Shown: in pieces, positions 18,257 to 28,720 of the stretch
How positions within the stretch are numbered: the stretch's first letter is position 1
How the letters are laid out: every line of letters starts with the position of its first letter
Source of the DNA: Nemertoderma westbladi
Lineage: Eukaryota > Xenacoelomorpha > Nemertodermatida > Nemertodermatidae
Assembly: GCA_032718475.1 (NCBI GenBank)
Contig: JAUCBJ010002990.1
Location: forward strand, 1-29,784
Length of the DNA: 29,784 nucleotides
Direction: 5' to 3'
Made by a program: the position numbers and the translations under genes
The notes under the pieces: model-generated
The model's input: the letters and a program-made list of their open reading frames with translations, nothing else
Told to the model about the DNA's origin: nothing
The model's database searches: none

Positions 18257-20776
18257 TTAGAGATCTGATGTTCCTTGGGCTGGAGCCCCATTAGAATTAA
18301 TTTCCCCGGTGCCTTTAGGGTCAACATCAACTCCATCCGTCGCTACAGGTTTACTATCAATATTATCGAGATTTTCTGCCACATCATTACTATCATCAGT
18401 TCCAACAGGATCCGATTCCAATGAGGCTTTCCGTTCCGCCTCCATAGCCGCCTCTCTTTCCTTTATGTAATAATCCTTTATCATATTGTGTTGCCCTTCT
18501 GCCCCAGTAACGATATTCCTAATGGCAATGAGAAGGCGCCATGTCGAATCACGTAGAACCGCTGCGTTATTGGCGATATTTCCTAAACTCCTTTTTACCC
18601 ACATCATTGCCGAAACGCCGAATGACTTCGAGTGTTTGGGATTGTTCTTGGAATGTTCTCTTTTCTCGAACACTTGCTCGAATACCTCTTGCCACGTGGC
18701 GTTATTTTCCTCAGGAATCACCTCCTGGAACATCGGTTGGCCGTCAGCATCGTGGAAAAACCCAGTCGGCAAGTCAAAGTCGACCATAACCGAACCGTTT
18801 TCGTGCTTTAAATCGCTTCTCAGTTCGCTGAATATCTTCTCCATCACCTCGCTTTTCTGCACGTATTTGTACATGTAACACGCGGGTTTGTCTCCCACAA
18901 CGTGCATAATGTGGTACTTCTCGGAGGGAAGAGAGACTTCGTCTCCGGTCTCAGACAAAGTCACGTTGTCTTTATTTTCGCTGTCGGGGAATTCTACAAC
19001 AACCGTGCCCTGCATCAACTCAACAGTGGCGTTGACAATGTCCTCGCCCATGTAGTGATCGAGTTTCATACCGGGGAAGTCGGCGACGAAGGTAACAGTG
19101 AAGTTGTTATCATGTATCTCAGACTGCATGTCCAGCATCTTCTGCCGCCAACCCGACAAATCGGACATCAGCGGAAGCAGCGGCCCGAAGGGGAAAAACG
19201 GGGACCAATCAACCGCAACCATGTCCACGTTGGGGTCGAACATACGTTGCTGAAAGCGTTTGTTTACTGATATCCAGACGTCGTAATACAGAGCGGTTAC
19301 AGTAATGTTTAGAGACTCGCCAAGTTTCCGTTGGGCGCAGTTCGCGTGTTGCTTAAGAGTGAAAGGGTTGTGCAACGCGCGATGCATCCGATTGCGCACG
19401 AAGGAATCCGGGTTGAGGTAACCCAACTCGTCTGCATCGGCGCTCTCGTAGGATATCTTGACGTGCTGCGTCGTCCAACTGTGGACCATCATGTCCCACG
19501 AGTAGCCGTACAACCCGTTCACCCAGGAGTTGTAACCCCGAGTGACGCAATGCGAGAACGGCAGAACCAACTGCTCGGTTACGTAACCGCATAAACACAA
19601 CGCGATCACGTAATGGTACCACTTTATATTCTTATTCAAACTTTTATTAACTGTCTTGTTTACACCATTGCTAACAGTTTTTTCGTCTTTAACAGAATCA
19701 TCCTCTTTATAGTAAATACAATGGTCGCAAACTTGGATTTCATCATCTACAGAAGGAAGATATTTTTTTAGCTTCTCAGGGAGTTTTCGTATTAACTTCC
19801 GAGGCCAATCAGTGTAGGCAAACAGGGGCTCGGTAACAATCATAGTGTAAGGGAACATCCCGATGGAAAACAATTGGGTATTCATCAAATGGAACATCGT
19901 TACGAACACCCACGCAAATGGGCGAGTAGGATCAAGAAAGAGGAGGATTGGGAAAATGAGATCGATGATCATACCGCCCCAGTGGACGACAACAAGTCCG
20001 ACAAGATTCTCGGGTAACACGTAGGCAAAGGGAGCGAATACCCAGTGTTTGCTGAGACGGAACATACTGTATCCTAACATCCAGTCCAGATCAGTTATCT
20101 TCTTGATGCCTGCCAGGAAGTAAACTAGGAAGACTTGCAATCTCAGTAAACCGATGTTCCATAAAGGAACGTGTCTATTCCGCAGAGAAGGCCAGATTAG
20201 GGAATCCACGGACCAAAAGTGGTGCCCGTCCAGAAAGGTTAGGGTGGTGATGAGTATACCAAAGAGGTAACTGTGGTTGTTCCAATGCAACGTGTCCATG
20301 AGGAAGACGTACCAGTAGATGGAGGCAAAGATAATACTGGATAGTCGGTACATGAAACCAATGGTAACGGTTATAGAACATATAAACATAATATAGTGGA
20401 GGACCACCATCCAGTCTACTGGAAGCGGTTTAATAAAATCAAACAGAGGAAAATGGCAAAATTCCGGATCGTATCTGTAATCCCCTCCAGATAAACCGCG
20501 TTCACCGAACATATCCATAAACATCATGAGACCGAACACAATCCGAGTTACCCCAATAGTTGCCGGATCCGTCGGCCGGAAGAGCAGTTTGATCAGGGAT
20601 TCTTTGCTCTCAATATCGGTCCAATCGAACCCCATCCAGTATTTAATGTCCCATCTTTTCAGCCCTTTTCCGTCATCCTTTACTACTGTATCGCTACAGG
20701 TGGTGGACGACTCGGACAGGCATTCGTTATCCTTATCTTTGTGAGTTCTTTTTCGAATAGTTGAGGTTGGCTTCAT
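18257..20776 (-). CDS. GGCX: Vitamin K-dependent gamma-glutamyl carboxylase (intronless)
   Basis: The 839-residue protein converts glutamate to gamma-carboxyglutamate in secreted proteins in the endoplasmic reticulum, coupling this to oxidation of reduced vitamin K. Full family coverage is seen: FRPTDPATIGVTR, GERGLSGGDY, WYVFLMD..HWNNHSYL, FLDGHHFWSVD, PLWNIGLLRLQVFLVYFLAG, then K225-K226 (the active-site lysine is Lys218 in the human enzyme), HLMNTQLFSIGMFPY, GYNSWVNGLYGYSWDMMVHS, RFQQRMFDP and FVADFPG. C107 and C480 match the disulfide pair C99-C450 of human GGCX. Several hydrophobic segments in the first 410 residues fit the multi-pass membrane part, and the rest is lumenal. It is longer than human GGCX (758), mostly through a Lys/Asn-rich linker near 345-385 and an acidic tail. 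The start ATG has A at -3. There is no intron, unlike the human gene. Confidence 0.97.
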   Translation of the reverse strand: MKPTSTIRKRTHKDKDNECLSESSTTCSDTVVKDDGKGLKRWDIKYWMGFDWTDIESKESLIKLLFRPTDPATIGVTRIVFGLMMFMDMFGERGLSGGDYRYDPEFCHFPLFDFIKPLPVDWMVVLHYIMFICSITVTIGFMYRLSSIIFASIYWYVFLMDTLHWNNHSYLFGILITTLTFLDGHHFWSVDSLIWPSLRNRHVPLWNIGLLRLQVFLVYFLAGIKKITDLDWMLGYSMFRLSKHWVFAPFAYVLPENLVGLVVVHWGGMIIDLIFPILLFLDPTRPFAWVFVTMFHLMNTQLFSIGMFPYTMIVTEPLFAYTDWPRKLIRKLPEKLKKYLPSVDDEIQVCDHCIYYKEDDSVKDEKTVSNGVNKTVNKSLNKNIKWYHYVIALCLCGYVTEQLVLPFSHCVTRGYNSWVNGLYGYSWDMMVHSWTTQHVKISYESADADELGYLNPDSFVRNRMHRALHNPFTLKQHANCAQRKLGESLNITVTALYYDVWISVNKRFQQRMFDPNVDMVAVDWSPFFPFGPLLPLMSDLSGWRQKMLDMQSEIHDNNFTVTFVADFPGMKLDHYMGEDIVNATVELMQGTVVVEFPDSENKDNVTLSETGDEVSLPSEKYHIMHVVGDKPACYMYKYVQKSEVMEKIFSELRSDLKHENGSVMVDFDLPTGFFHDADGQPMFQEVIPEENNATWQEVFEQVFEKREHSKNNPKHSKSFGVSAMMWVKRSLGNIANNAAVLRDSTWRLLIAIRNIVTGAEGQHNMIKDYYIKEREAAMEAERKASLESDPVGTDDSNDVAENLDNIDSKPVATDGVDVDPKGTGEINSNGAPAQGTSDL

Positions 20777-22017
20777 TATTCACTCACATACACCACACCA
20801 GTCTTAAACCAGTACACCAAATTAAAGACAACAAAGTTACAATCAATTGGCAATTGCTGAAATGAAATCAGTAAACAAAGCCTAAGCTTAACGGTAGGTA
20901 ACTGGTAACCGGCATAGGCCTACCTTTAAACTTGCAGACTTGACTTCTTGAATTCCTCTGACTTCTGTACTTAATACTGTAATACAGTAATATGTTATCA
21001 TATTATTATACGGTAGAAATTGCTGACATAAATAGACAAAAATAGAAAATGAAAATCTGATAAAAGTTTCTCAAGTCAGATAGGCCTACAGGCTACAGCT
21101 GTACAGTAGTTTGTAGTTATCAGGTTATAATCTGTTTTAAGCGAGCACCCTCATTCACTACTGCTACTGCACTTCTGTTTTAAGCGAGCACCCTCACTAA
21201 CTGCTACTGCACTACAGCACAGCACAGCACTAGCCTGCTACATGCTACTAACTGTGAACTGTGCTAGCAGGCTAGCTGACTGGCTGGCTGGAGACCAGAC
21301 CAGTAAAACTGAGTATATGTCCAGGCCTGCACAACTCACCGGACGAAACAGCTGCCAACCAGCTGTTCCTGTATATTAGTTTTGTTTAAAAGTCAATCAT
21401 TAGCTATTAAAGGCTATTAGCATTAGGATATAACTACAGTACAGCAGTATCAGAAAATTGCCCTTGTTACATTGCTGCATTCTGTTTGTTAACTATCATC
21501 GCTATGATACTTTGCACTGTCTACATACGACACTAAGACAGTAGGAATAAGCTATACAATAAAGAGACCAACTGTGTAGACGATAATTACAGTAGCTCTA
21601 TCTTAGATTCTGAATTCTGATCTAAGTAACTGCTGATACTACAGGAAATGTACAGCATCGTCCACACAAATAGGTTAGGAATTTCAATAATAAAGCATCA
21701 CATATGTAAATAAACGGATATCATAAAGTTCATCCTCCATCATATTAGGCCCTACCACAGCAAAGCAAATTCAGAAAATAGACAAATACGTACGTACCAG
21801 TTATACTGCATATTGATGTGAAGAGCACCGAAGCCGCGTCAGTAACCTCCGTAATTTGATACAGTATGAACATATAAAAACTCAAACTACTTCTTACAAC
21901 CGAAGTACTTCTCTCAACTACATACATAACAATCCCCGTTTTCGTGAAGTTCCGTACAATATATGTACTGTAGTTGGCCTAAATATGATATCCCACTCCA
22001 TAGCGAATTATCCATCC
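20777..22017. other. Upstream flank of GGCX, no gene seen
   Basis: It probably contains the GGCX promoter and 5' untranslated sequence. No TATA box or splice acceptor could be assigned with confidence. It includes two exact TAGGCCTA palindromes (about 20925 and 21081) and many TACAGTA/CTGTAC words. Confidence 0.4.
21129..21218 (+). repeat. Tandem duplication of about 44 bp
   Basis: The word CTGTTTTAAGCGAGCACCCT followed by CA...CTACTGCTACTGCACT occurs twice in tandem, near 21131 and near 21175. It is followed by a short ACAGCACAGCAC run. Confidence 0.85.
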
Positions 22018-22112
22018 GTCCTGGTAGCTCAGTTGTCTTAGGACACGCACACCCGGCTGAAGATAACCGGAAGTTTGTAAACTACGGTAGAAGATACCGG
22101 GTTCGAGCCCCA
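22018..22112 (+). repeat. tRNA-derived SINE head (candidate)
   Basis: TGGTAGCTCAGTTG (22022-22035) matches the pol III A box of tRNAs and GGGTTCGAGCCCC (22099-22111) matches the B box with a paired T arm. The boxes are further apart than in a normal type I tRNA, and I find no 7-bp acceptor stem. The following 80 bases end in ATTGATATTGATTT-like simple repeats, as in SINE tails. It is best read as a tRNA-derived SINE or pseudo-tRNA. Confidence 0.5.
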
Positions 22113-22439
22113 ATAGGGTGGGTCGGTTGATATTTTTCGCTATGGAGAGCAGTATCATATTGTCCTGATAGATATTGATATTGATTTATTAGTGACGGGA
22201 CACATAATAGATAACATTTAAGTTGGTATAGACCGTTAGCAACCATACAATTGTTATAGATACAGTACGAGATATTTTTGTTATGAATTTAAATCAGTAT
22301 GGTATGAATAATATATGAACAGTACATCTTGCGCGAGATATATCGATAAAATTGTCACTTAATGGGATAGCCACATGAGGCGGACCTCGTTTCCATGTGG
22401 GTCCCCGCTGTGTAATAATGTTTTAGGTAAAATAGTCGG

Positions 22440-22862
22440 GGAAGTAATAAAATTAAATTTAGGACTACAGATTAGAATACACATGAACTACTAATGAGAT
22501 TGTATAATTGTTGGGGAAGCAATAAAAATTAAATTCAAGACTACAAATAAAAATACACAAATAAAATGGTCAGTGCTTTAATCTAAAAATGGTTATGGAT
22601 GGGATAATTTGAAATTTTTTACTTAAAATTGTCAAATATTTAGATAAAATAAATATAAAAAAACAAACTTAGTAAAGGAACTGCGATGCATTGTTTGTGG
22701 ACTACTAATAAGATTGTATAATTGTTGAAAATGTTGTAAATGAAATAGTCAGTGATTTAATCTAAAAATGGTTACAGATGGGATAATTTAAAATTTGTTA
22801 CTTAAAATTTTTCTGTCAATTTACTGTCAAAAATTCTGTCAAGTATTTAGATAAATAAAGGT
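22440..22862 (+). repeat. Diverged internal direct duplications
   Basis: Two segments repeat about 180 bp apart. One contains GTCAGTGCTTTAATCTAAAA at about 22570 and GTCAGTGATTTAATCTAAAA at about 22750; each is followed by ATGGTTA..GATGGGATAATTT and TATTTAGATAAA. A second pair shares AGATTGTATAATTGTTG at about 22498 and 22714. A third pair shares GGGGAAG.AATAAAA. It appears to be an old, AT-rich, internally duplicated repeat with no coding potential. Confidence 0.7.
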
Positions 22863-25430
22863 AGAAAATCCTATTAGGCCTACATACTGTAAATGTTATA
22901 TATTGTATGTATTCGATTGTGTACCATACCGTAAAAAACACAAAATTTCAATTAAATTTGATTGAAAAGTAAAATCCCTGATGTTCTCCTTATGAGCAAC
23001 CACTAGCATGACCAACCATGAACCGCTGCTTAACTACAGTAGGTACTGTAATATTAAATCTGAATCATATTACTGATAATGGTATGAATTCGTGATACTG
23101 CTCCTGCTCCAGCCAAAGATGCTAAAATACTAATGAATCTAATAGATCCTTCACGGAATCAGTTCACAAATATCAAGTTAAAACGCGAAACGCGAAACAC
23201 CGGACAGCCGAAGGCAACCCGGAGCGCCGAAGTTCTCCTCCATCTTGGATATTTTAATAACATACAGTAGAGAAGACGGGCGGGTCACCCCAAAACATGG
23301 TCCGTTCCCGGTCCGCGGTAAACCGGGTCCTCCGCCCCAAGTCTATGGGGAATAATTTGGACTGGGAACTGTATTTGGACTGGAAAAAATCTGACTAAAA
23401 AGACTGGGATTCACCCAAAAATTCCCTAAAAGTCGGTCAACAAAAGCCGGTCAGAGCTTGGATTGTCCAATCAGCCAATCAAAAAATATACAAACCAATG
23501 ATACCATATACTGTAGGATATAATATACCATCCAACGAAACAAAGCTCGTCGCTTTAGAGAATGGGCGATGGGCATGGTACACCGTGCTATCTAATCAGA
23601 CCTAGGTCCCATGGGGAAGGAGCAGGTTACAGTATTGGGACAGGCAGACCGGGTTTTACAAGAACCGGGATCGGATCCGGTTTTAGGTAGACCCATATAG
23701 TAGGCTCTACTGCAATCATGCCATTGTACTTCCTATACCAATCAATATCATGCAGTTTATTAACACACGGTAAAAACCCAAAACTGCAGGATGTAGCCTA
23801 TAACATAAAGATATTTCTCCGTGTTAAACGGAATATTGTAATAAAATTTTATATAGGCCTACAGTTGTACAGTATAACGACCAAAAACTTTGCAATATAA
23901 ACTCACAAGCTAACACAGTACTGTAACAGCTGCTTAGTGTCAATCAACATTCCCACGCAGCTACCTACGGTGCACTTTGACTTTGTTTGTTGCTCATTAT
24001 CGCCAAAGCAATTACTGCACACACGCATGCAGTATACAGTACGTTTTACCATCAAGTGGTGTGGTGTGGGTGACTTTGATAGGTCAGAGTGTGACTTTGA
24101 TAAAGCATAACATTCATTAATGTGTGAGTATGAAATATAGTTCGACTTGCTTTGTTGTCGTAAAATATTTGCTTACATGGCGGGATTTTTAAATTAATTA
24201 GCAAAGCTGTTCATTCGCAATTGATTTCAGCAGATTGCAGTCATACATTAGATACTGTAGATACATGTAGTAGATTTATTTATATATAATATATATAAAT
24301 CTATAATATAAATTAATACTCTACGGGCCTATGATATTATAATTATGCATAAACAGCTTAATAACCGACACAATATTCACAATAATACAACCAATATAAT
24401 TTACCGAATAACGCCCGACAATATTTTATTTACTGTTCAAACAAAAGTTAATTTACCTAATACTGTATGTAATTCAAAGAAATAGGCTTAATAAGGTACA
24501 CTAGGTCTATTTATTTATACATTGCATCAGAACGTGAGATTTTACCGTCTGAAAGAAATGATTGTCGATGTTTTCTATTTCATAAGAGGCAATAAAGTAT
24601 TCCAATTGTTCAGTACAAACTATGTTAAAACCAATATAAAAGGTAATTACATAAGGCGAAATATCACAACAACTACCGTACTCTACTGAACTACATATAA
24701 TAATGAACTAAGTTATTAATATCCGAATAACTTACAGCTTCTTTAAGTACTATAATTATATATATTATTACACTGTGAACACCGAGAGACATAGATGAGA
24801 TTAAACTGTCGCGTTAAATTAATGTTGATTTTTGATTCTACAAGTTTCTTCCTTTTTTTAAAACATCAAATCAACTCCAAACAATACGATAAATATACTG
24901 GTTGTAATAAATATTAACTATAAACAAATATCGATATTCTGTACTAATAATATAGTTAAAATAGCGACTCGACTCAAGGCGCTGCGCTCTATTTGAGCAA
25001 CCGAAGTCTTTAAACGGACGCCTCGACGAATTAATTTTGTAATAATTAATGAGTTATGTCGAGATGCAATACTTGTACACACAGCTTATAAGTCAAGTAG
25101 GCCTACAGCTACAGTAATCTACTAACTACTGTAGGCCTATACTGTAAGTGAACAAATAAACCTCTTGACAATAATTTTTATTCAATGAGTCGCTTGAGTT
25201 ACGAATCTCTCTAGGCCTACACTTTTATCCACCTACATGGAAGTAAAGGTATTATGAATACAAGGAATAAACTCTAGACGGCATTCGCGGTTATCCACAT
25301 CCTACTGTACTGCCGCCTGACTGCTGCAGTACTGCACTTCCTCACCAATCTAATTTAATTCATGTCCTGACTAAAGGCCCGTAAAGGTAAAAGTTACTGT
25401 ATATCGTATAGTTGTCCCTGTGTGACAGGC
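22863..25430. other. Long gene-poor spacer
   Basis: I see no gene in this 2.5-kb stretch. A CpG-containing patch at about 23180-23260, with GC-rich sequence to 23340, stands out from the AT-rich background. On the minus strand it holds a 21-codon frame with a good start context (CCAAGATGG, ATG near 23248). This could be a first exon or simply chance. Several TAGGCCTA copies occur (about 22875, 23853, 25099, 25132, 25213). Confidence 0.35.
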
Positions 25431-25447
25431 GAAAATATCCCCCCACT

Positions 25448-25560
25448 CATATTTTGACCTCCCCTAGGACTAAATCAGCTACAGTACAGTAGCAGATTTT
25501 GACCTCCCCTAGGATTAAATTAGCTAGCATATTTTGACCTCCCTAGTCCTAACACCAAAT
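25448..25560 (+). repeat. Three-copy interspersed short repeat
   Basis: ATTTTGACCTCCCCTAGGA with a following TAAAT.AGCTA occurs at about 25449 and 25496. A third, diverged copy (ATTTTGACCTCCCTAG) lies near 25530. Spacing is about 47 and 34 bases. Confidence 0.75.
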
Positions 25561-26008
25561 CTGTTTGCAGATATTGTCCTTTCGCGTAGATGTTGTCCCC
25601 CTTGAATCTAACCTAAACTACCGGACTGATGAATAGCCGGTCTACTGACCATGTCATCGACCTCAACCCTCGCCAGCCCATAGGTGCATTAGGATCGATG
25701 AATAATTGTTTGGACAACCATTACTGTAGCTCCGACCAATCAGGGACGAGCTACTGCCAATCAGAATTCAGTCGTTCCGATCCCGATTTGCATCATGTCT
25801 GGCTATATTACATTCATTCATTTCATTCCCGGATTTGGCCCCGGTGGCTTTAATTGAATTAAAATGTTAAAACCAAATGTATAAAATGCGGCGTTGACCG
25901 TTACTATACTATAAATATTACAAAACTTGTCCGGTATAATAGACGATAAAATACTGCAAAACACATAAAACAGCAGAATATTATACATACTTTTCTCTAT
26001 CGATAGAA

Positions 26009-26108
26009 TAAAATATTTAGGGTTGCACAATATAATACATATTTTGTCCCAAGATCGTTAAAATATTTAGGGTTGCACAATATAATATATATTTTGTCCC
26101 ACGATCGA
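26009..26108 (+). repeat. 50-bp tandem duplication
   Basis: Two copies (26009-26058 and 26059-26108) of a unit beginning TAAAATATTTAGGGTTGCAC and ending ATTTTGTCCCA.GATCG, differing at a few bases. The minus-strand frames across it are translations of the repeat, not genes. Confidence 0.92.
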
Positions 26109-26266
26109 GGTCGGAATACTAAACTATCTATTATTGTTATTCCTAAGTACCACACCAGTGTATGTGTTGCTTCTAAACTATTTGCCACCTGGGTTGAAAA
26201 TATTCAACTAGCACGTCGTGTTTTAGTTTGAAATTATACTTGGGTTTATTTAAAACTACCTGCATA

Positions 26267-27369
26267 CACCATGTCCCAGAATATAGTGTCGTAATTCAGT
26301 GACACGCCCCCCCCCCCCCCCCCTAATTTTTTTACAAATCGTAATGAGATTGCATGAAATTTGAAACAGAGATAGTTTTACCTCCCGATCACTGACTGGG
26401 TGAGCCAGAATTTTAATTTTTGCTTTCAATCTTTAGCTACAAGCGTTTAAAAAAAGTGTCTCCAGCGATATTACACCAGTTACACCGCAGTTATTCTTCT
26501 ACCTTATAGCGGTTTGTTGGTACCAATGGAAAGCTGGTCATGCATGATTTCAAATTTGTAACACAATTTGAATTTCGTTGAAAAATAGCGGAGATATGAG
26601 CGTTCAAATTTTGCATGGTTTTGCACCGGCGCGAGGCTATTTTATTCTATTTAATAAATGCATCATAATCTGGAATATTTTGTTTATCCAAATAAGTAGC
26701 TGGGCAACAATGCATTACATCTTTAATCATACTATTAAGTAGCTATTCATACATTTAAAAATTGTTCCAGAATATGGTTTATTTATTAGAGTTAGTGATT
26801 AATTAATTATATTTAATAAGATAACAATTTAGAGTTAACAGAGATCACAAACATAAGATGCGAATCATCCTAGAAGGTCCATCAGTCCATCCCCCGCCTC
26901 ACTGATGGTACCAAGGATGGATGCCGCATTACCCATCTGGATTGCGACCAGCAACCTCTACAGGAGGAACAAGTGGGAGCGAGGCTCTTTGGTTGAGTCT
27001 CTCAGCCCCATGCAACATTTGAACGCTCATATCTCCGCTATTTTTCAACGAAATTCAAATTGTGTTACATGTTTGGAATCCTTGCATGACCAGCTTTCCA
27101 TTGGTACCAACAAACAGCTACAGTATAAGGTAGAATAATAACTGCGGTGTAACTGGTGTAATATCGCTGGAGACACTTTTTTTAAACGCTTGTAGCTAAA
27201 GATTGAAAGCAAAAATAAAAATTCTGGCTCACCCAGTCAGTGTTCGGGAGGTGAAACTATTTCTGTTTCAAATTTCATGCCATCTCATTAATAATTGTAG
27301 AAAAATTAGGGGGGGGGGGGGGGGGGGGGGGCGTGTCACTGAATTACGACACTATTCTGGGACATGGTG
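26267..27369. mobile_element. 1.1-kb palindromic MITE/foldback element, most complete copy
   Basis: The left arm (26267-26618) and right arm (27008-27369) are inverted copies with a 389-bp loop. Ends read CACCATGTCCCAGAATA...TATTCTGGGACATGGTG (small indels), with TA on both sides (26265-26266, 27370-27371). This suggests a TA target site, as in Tc1/mariner-type MITEs. Each arm has a homopolymer (17 C at 26307-26323; 23 G at 27309-27331) and shared words such as GTAGCTAAAGATTGAAAGC (complement on the left), ATCGCTGGAGACAC and GGAAAGCTGGTCATGCATG (complement on the right). Related fragments lie at 1715-1950 and at 6774-6853 plus 7711-7890. No transposase is present. The loop contains a short open frame (26905-27138) that runs into the right arm and is not considered a gene. 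Confidence 0.8.
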
Positions 27370-28670
27370 TATATAGTGCGTCAAAGTGAATGCTGAAACA
27401 TATGTTAATAAGGTCGTGTTTTCCTTCCTGTTTTTTCTGATAAATGATCTGTTTAATTTTGTATGGATTAATTGGGAGTGCTTCTAGCGATGGAATATCA
27501 AGTTGAAATGAGGCTGCTGTAATCTTGTAGCATTAAATCTTTCGATATTCCCGCTATGTGGTGAGAAAAGGAGGTAATACGAGAGATAGATCCCCTTTGG
27601 TATTAGAATCGAATGCGCTGTAATTAGAGCGAAGAAGGCGCAGTTTTGTCATTTTCCTCACCTTCTTGCACCTTCACCCTCTGCTTGCGGAAGACCCTGA
27701 CTTTTACAACAGTAAAATTTTTATATTTTTAGCGGCATTTTTATCTGTAATTAGTATTTCTGAAATTTCTGTGATATTTTAATTAACTTGGTGTAAACCC
27801 TACTTCTCTCGGATAATAATGATAAATAATATAATAGTTCCTGCAGATCACATCGATTTGTACTTGTTTTCACTAAACTTGCTATATACAGACCACTTCA
27901 ACTCTTAACGGGAGGTGTCGAATAGCCGTCTCACTTTAGGACCAGACGGATCGCGTGCAATCTCCCTCTCACACTGCGCCGTTCCTCACAAACTTTCTCA
28001 TCTGAATAATCTGGATTCAATGGAGCACAGATGGGTCTTTGGTCACTTAAGAAGAAGAATGAATTGTTAAGAAATGCTGTTCTTACAAAGACTATTAGCG
28101 CTAACGACTTTATTGGCCATAATGTATTGTTGTAAAATGTAAAGAACATGGAGGCCCTTTCACATCGGTAAATGTAATTCAAAAGCTTGTTTAAAAGGAC
28201 CATCCAAACCTTAAGTCATTTTTAAGGGAGGGGCTACAATACCAGAAAATAATTCCTAGCAAAGATGCGAAGTAAGACGTGACCTACTGTATAAAATACA
28301 AAGTCAACAAAGAGTTATTCAACTCGAAATGGCGGAAGATCGTATAATTATGATTGGCGATGATTGTCGCAGTTCATCTATAAATGTCATTGTTTTTCCG
28401 TTTGAAGATGAAATTATGGAAACGCTCTGTGAACATATTGAACCATTGATTTATAGAAGATTAATTTGGAACACAACAACATCCTAGCCATACATTTCAA
28501 GTAAATGAAACCCTGGCTCTTATCTGGGATGCAACCAATAATATAAAACAATTTTAGTAGGCCGCGCCTCCCAGTACTGTATAATATTGTGATTTATATT
28601 GATGAAATCAAAGATGATTCTTTTCGAGTTGACGTGGTTCTCGTAACTGTTGGCAATGGCCAAAAGTTCA
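27370..28670. other. Spacer with two weak open frames, no gene assigned
   Basis: A minus-strand frame at 27931-28203 has a moderately protein-like C-terminal half (DQRPICAPLNPDYSDEK) that I cannot place. It might be a retroelement or exon fragment. A plus-strand 52-codon ATG frame at 28329-28487 (MAEDRIIMIGDDCRSSSI...) has a purine-rich start context but no recognised domain. Neither is called as a gene. Confidence 0.3.
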
Positions 28671-28720
28671 TGACACGGGCGTACCCAGGATTTTCAGGGG
28701 GGGGGGGGGGGGGGGGGTGT
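28671..28720 (+). repeat. Mobile-element terminus with poly-G tract
   Basis: GGGCGTACCCAGGATTTTCA followed by 21 G (28697-28717). This 'GGCGTA.CCAGGATTTTC plus poly-G' ending is familiar to me as a repeat terminus in many animal genomes, though I cannot name the family. It directly abuts copy 2 of the 645-bp repeat. Confidence 0.5.

Noticed and set aside
18486-20744. Several plus- and minus-strand frames overlapping GGCX
   Set aside because: They are shadow frames of the conserved carboxylase coding sequence, strongest where GC content is high.
27931-28203. 90-residue minus-strand frame as a gene
   Set aside because: Part of it looks protein-like, but there is no recognised family, splice context or neighbour support.
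28329-28487. 52-residue plus-strand ATG frame as a small gene
   Set aside because: The start context is reasonable, but there is no recognised homology or conserved signal and it sits beside repeats. Recorded only as a weak candidate.
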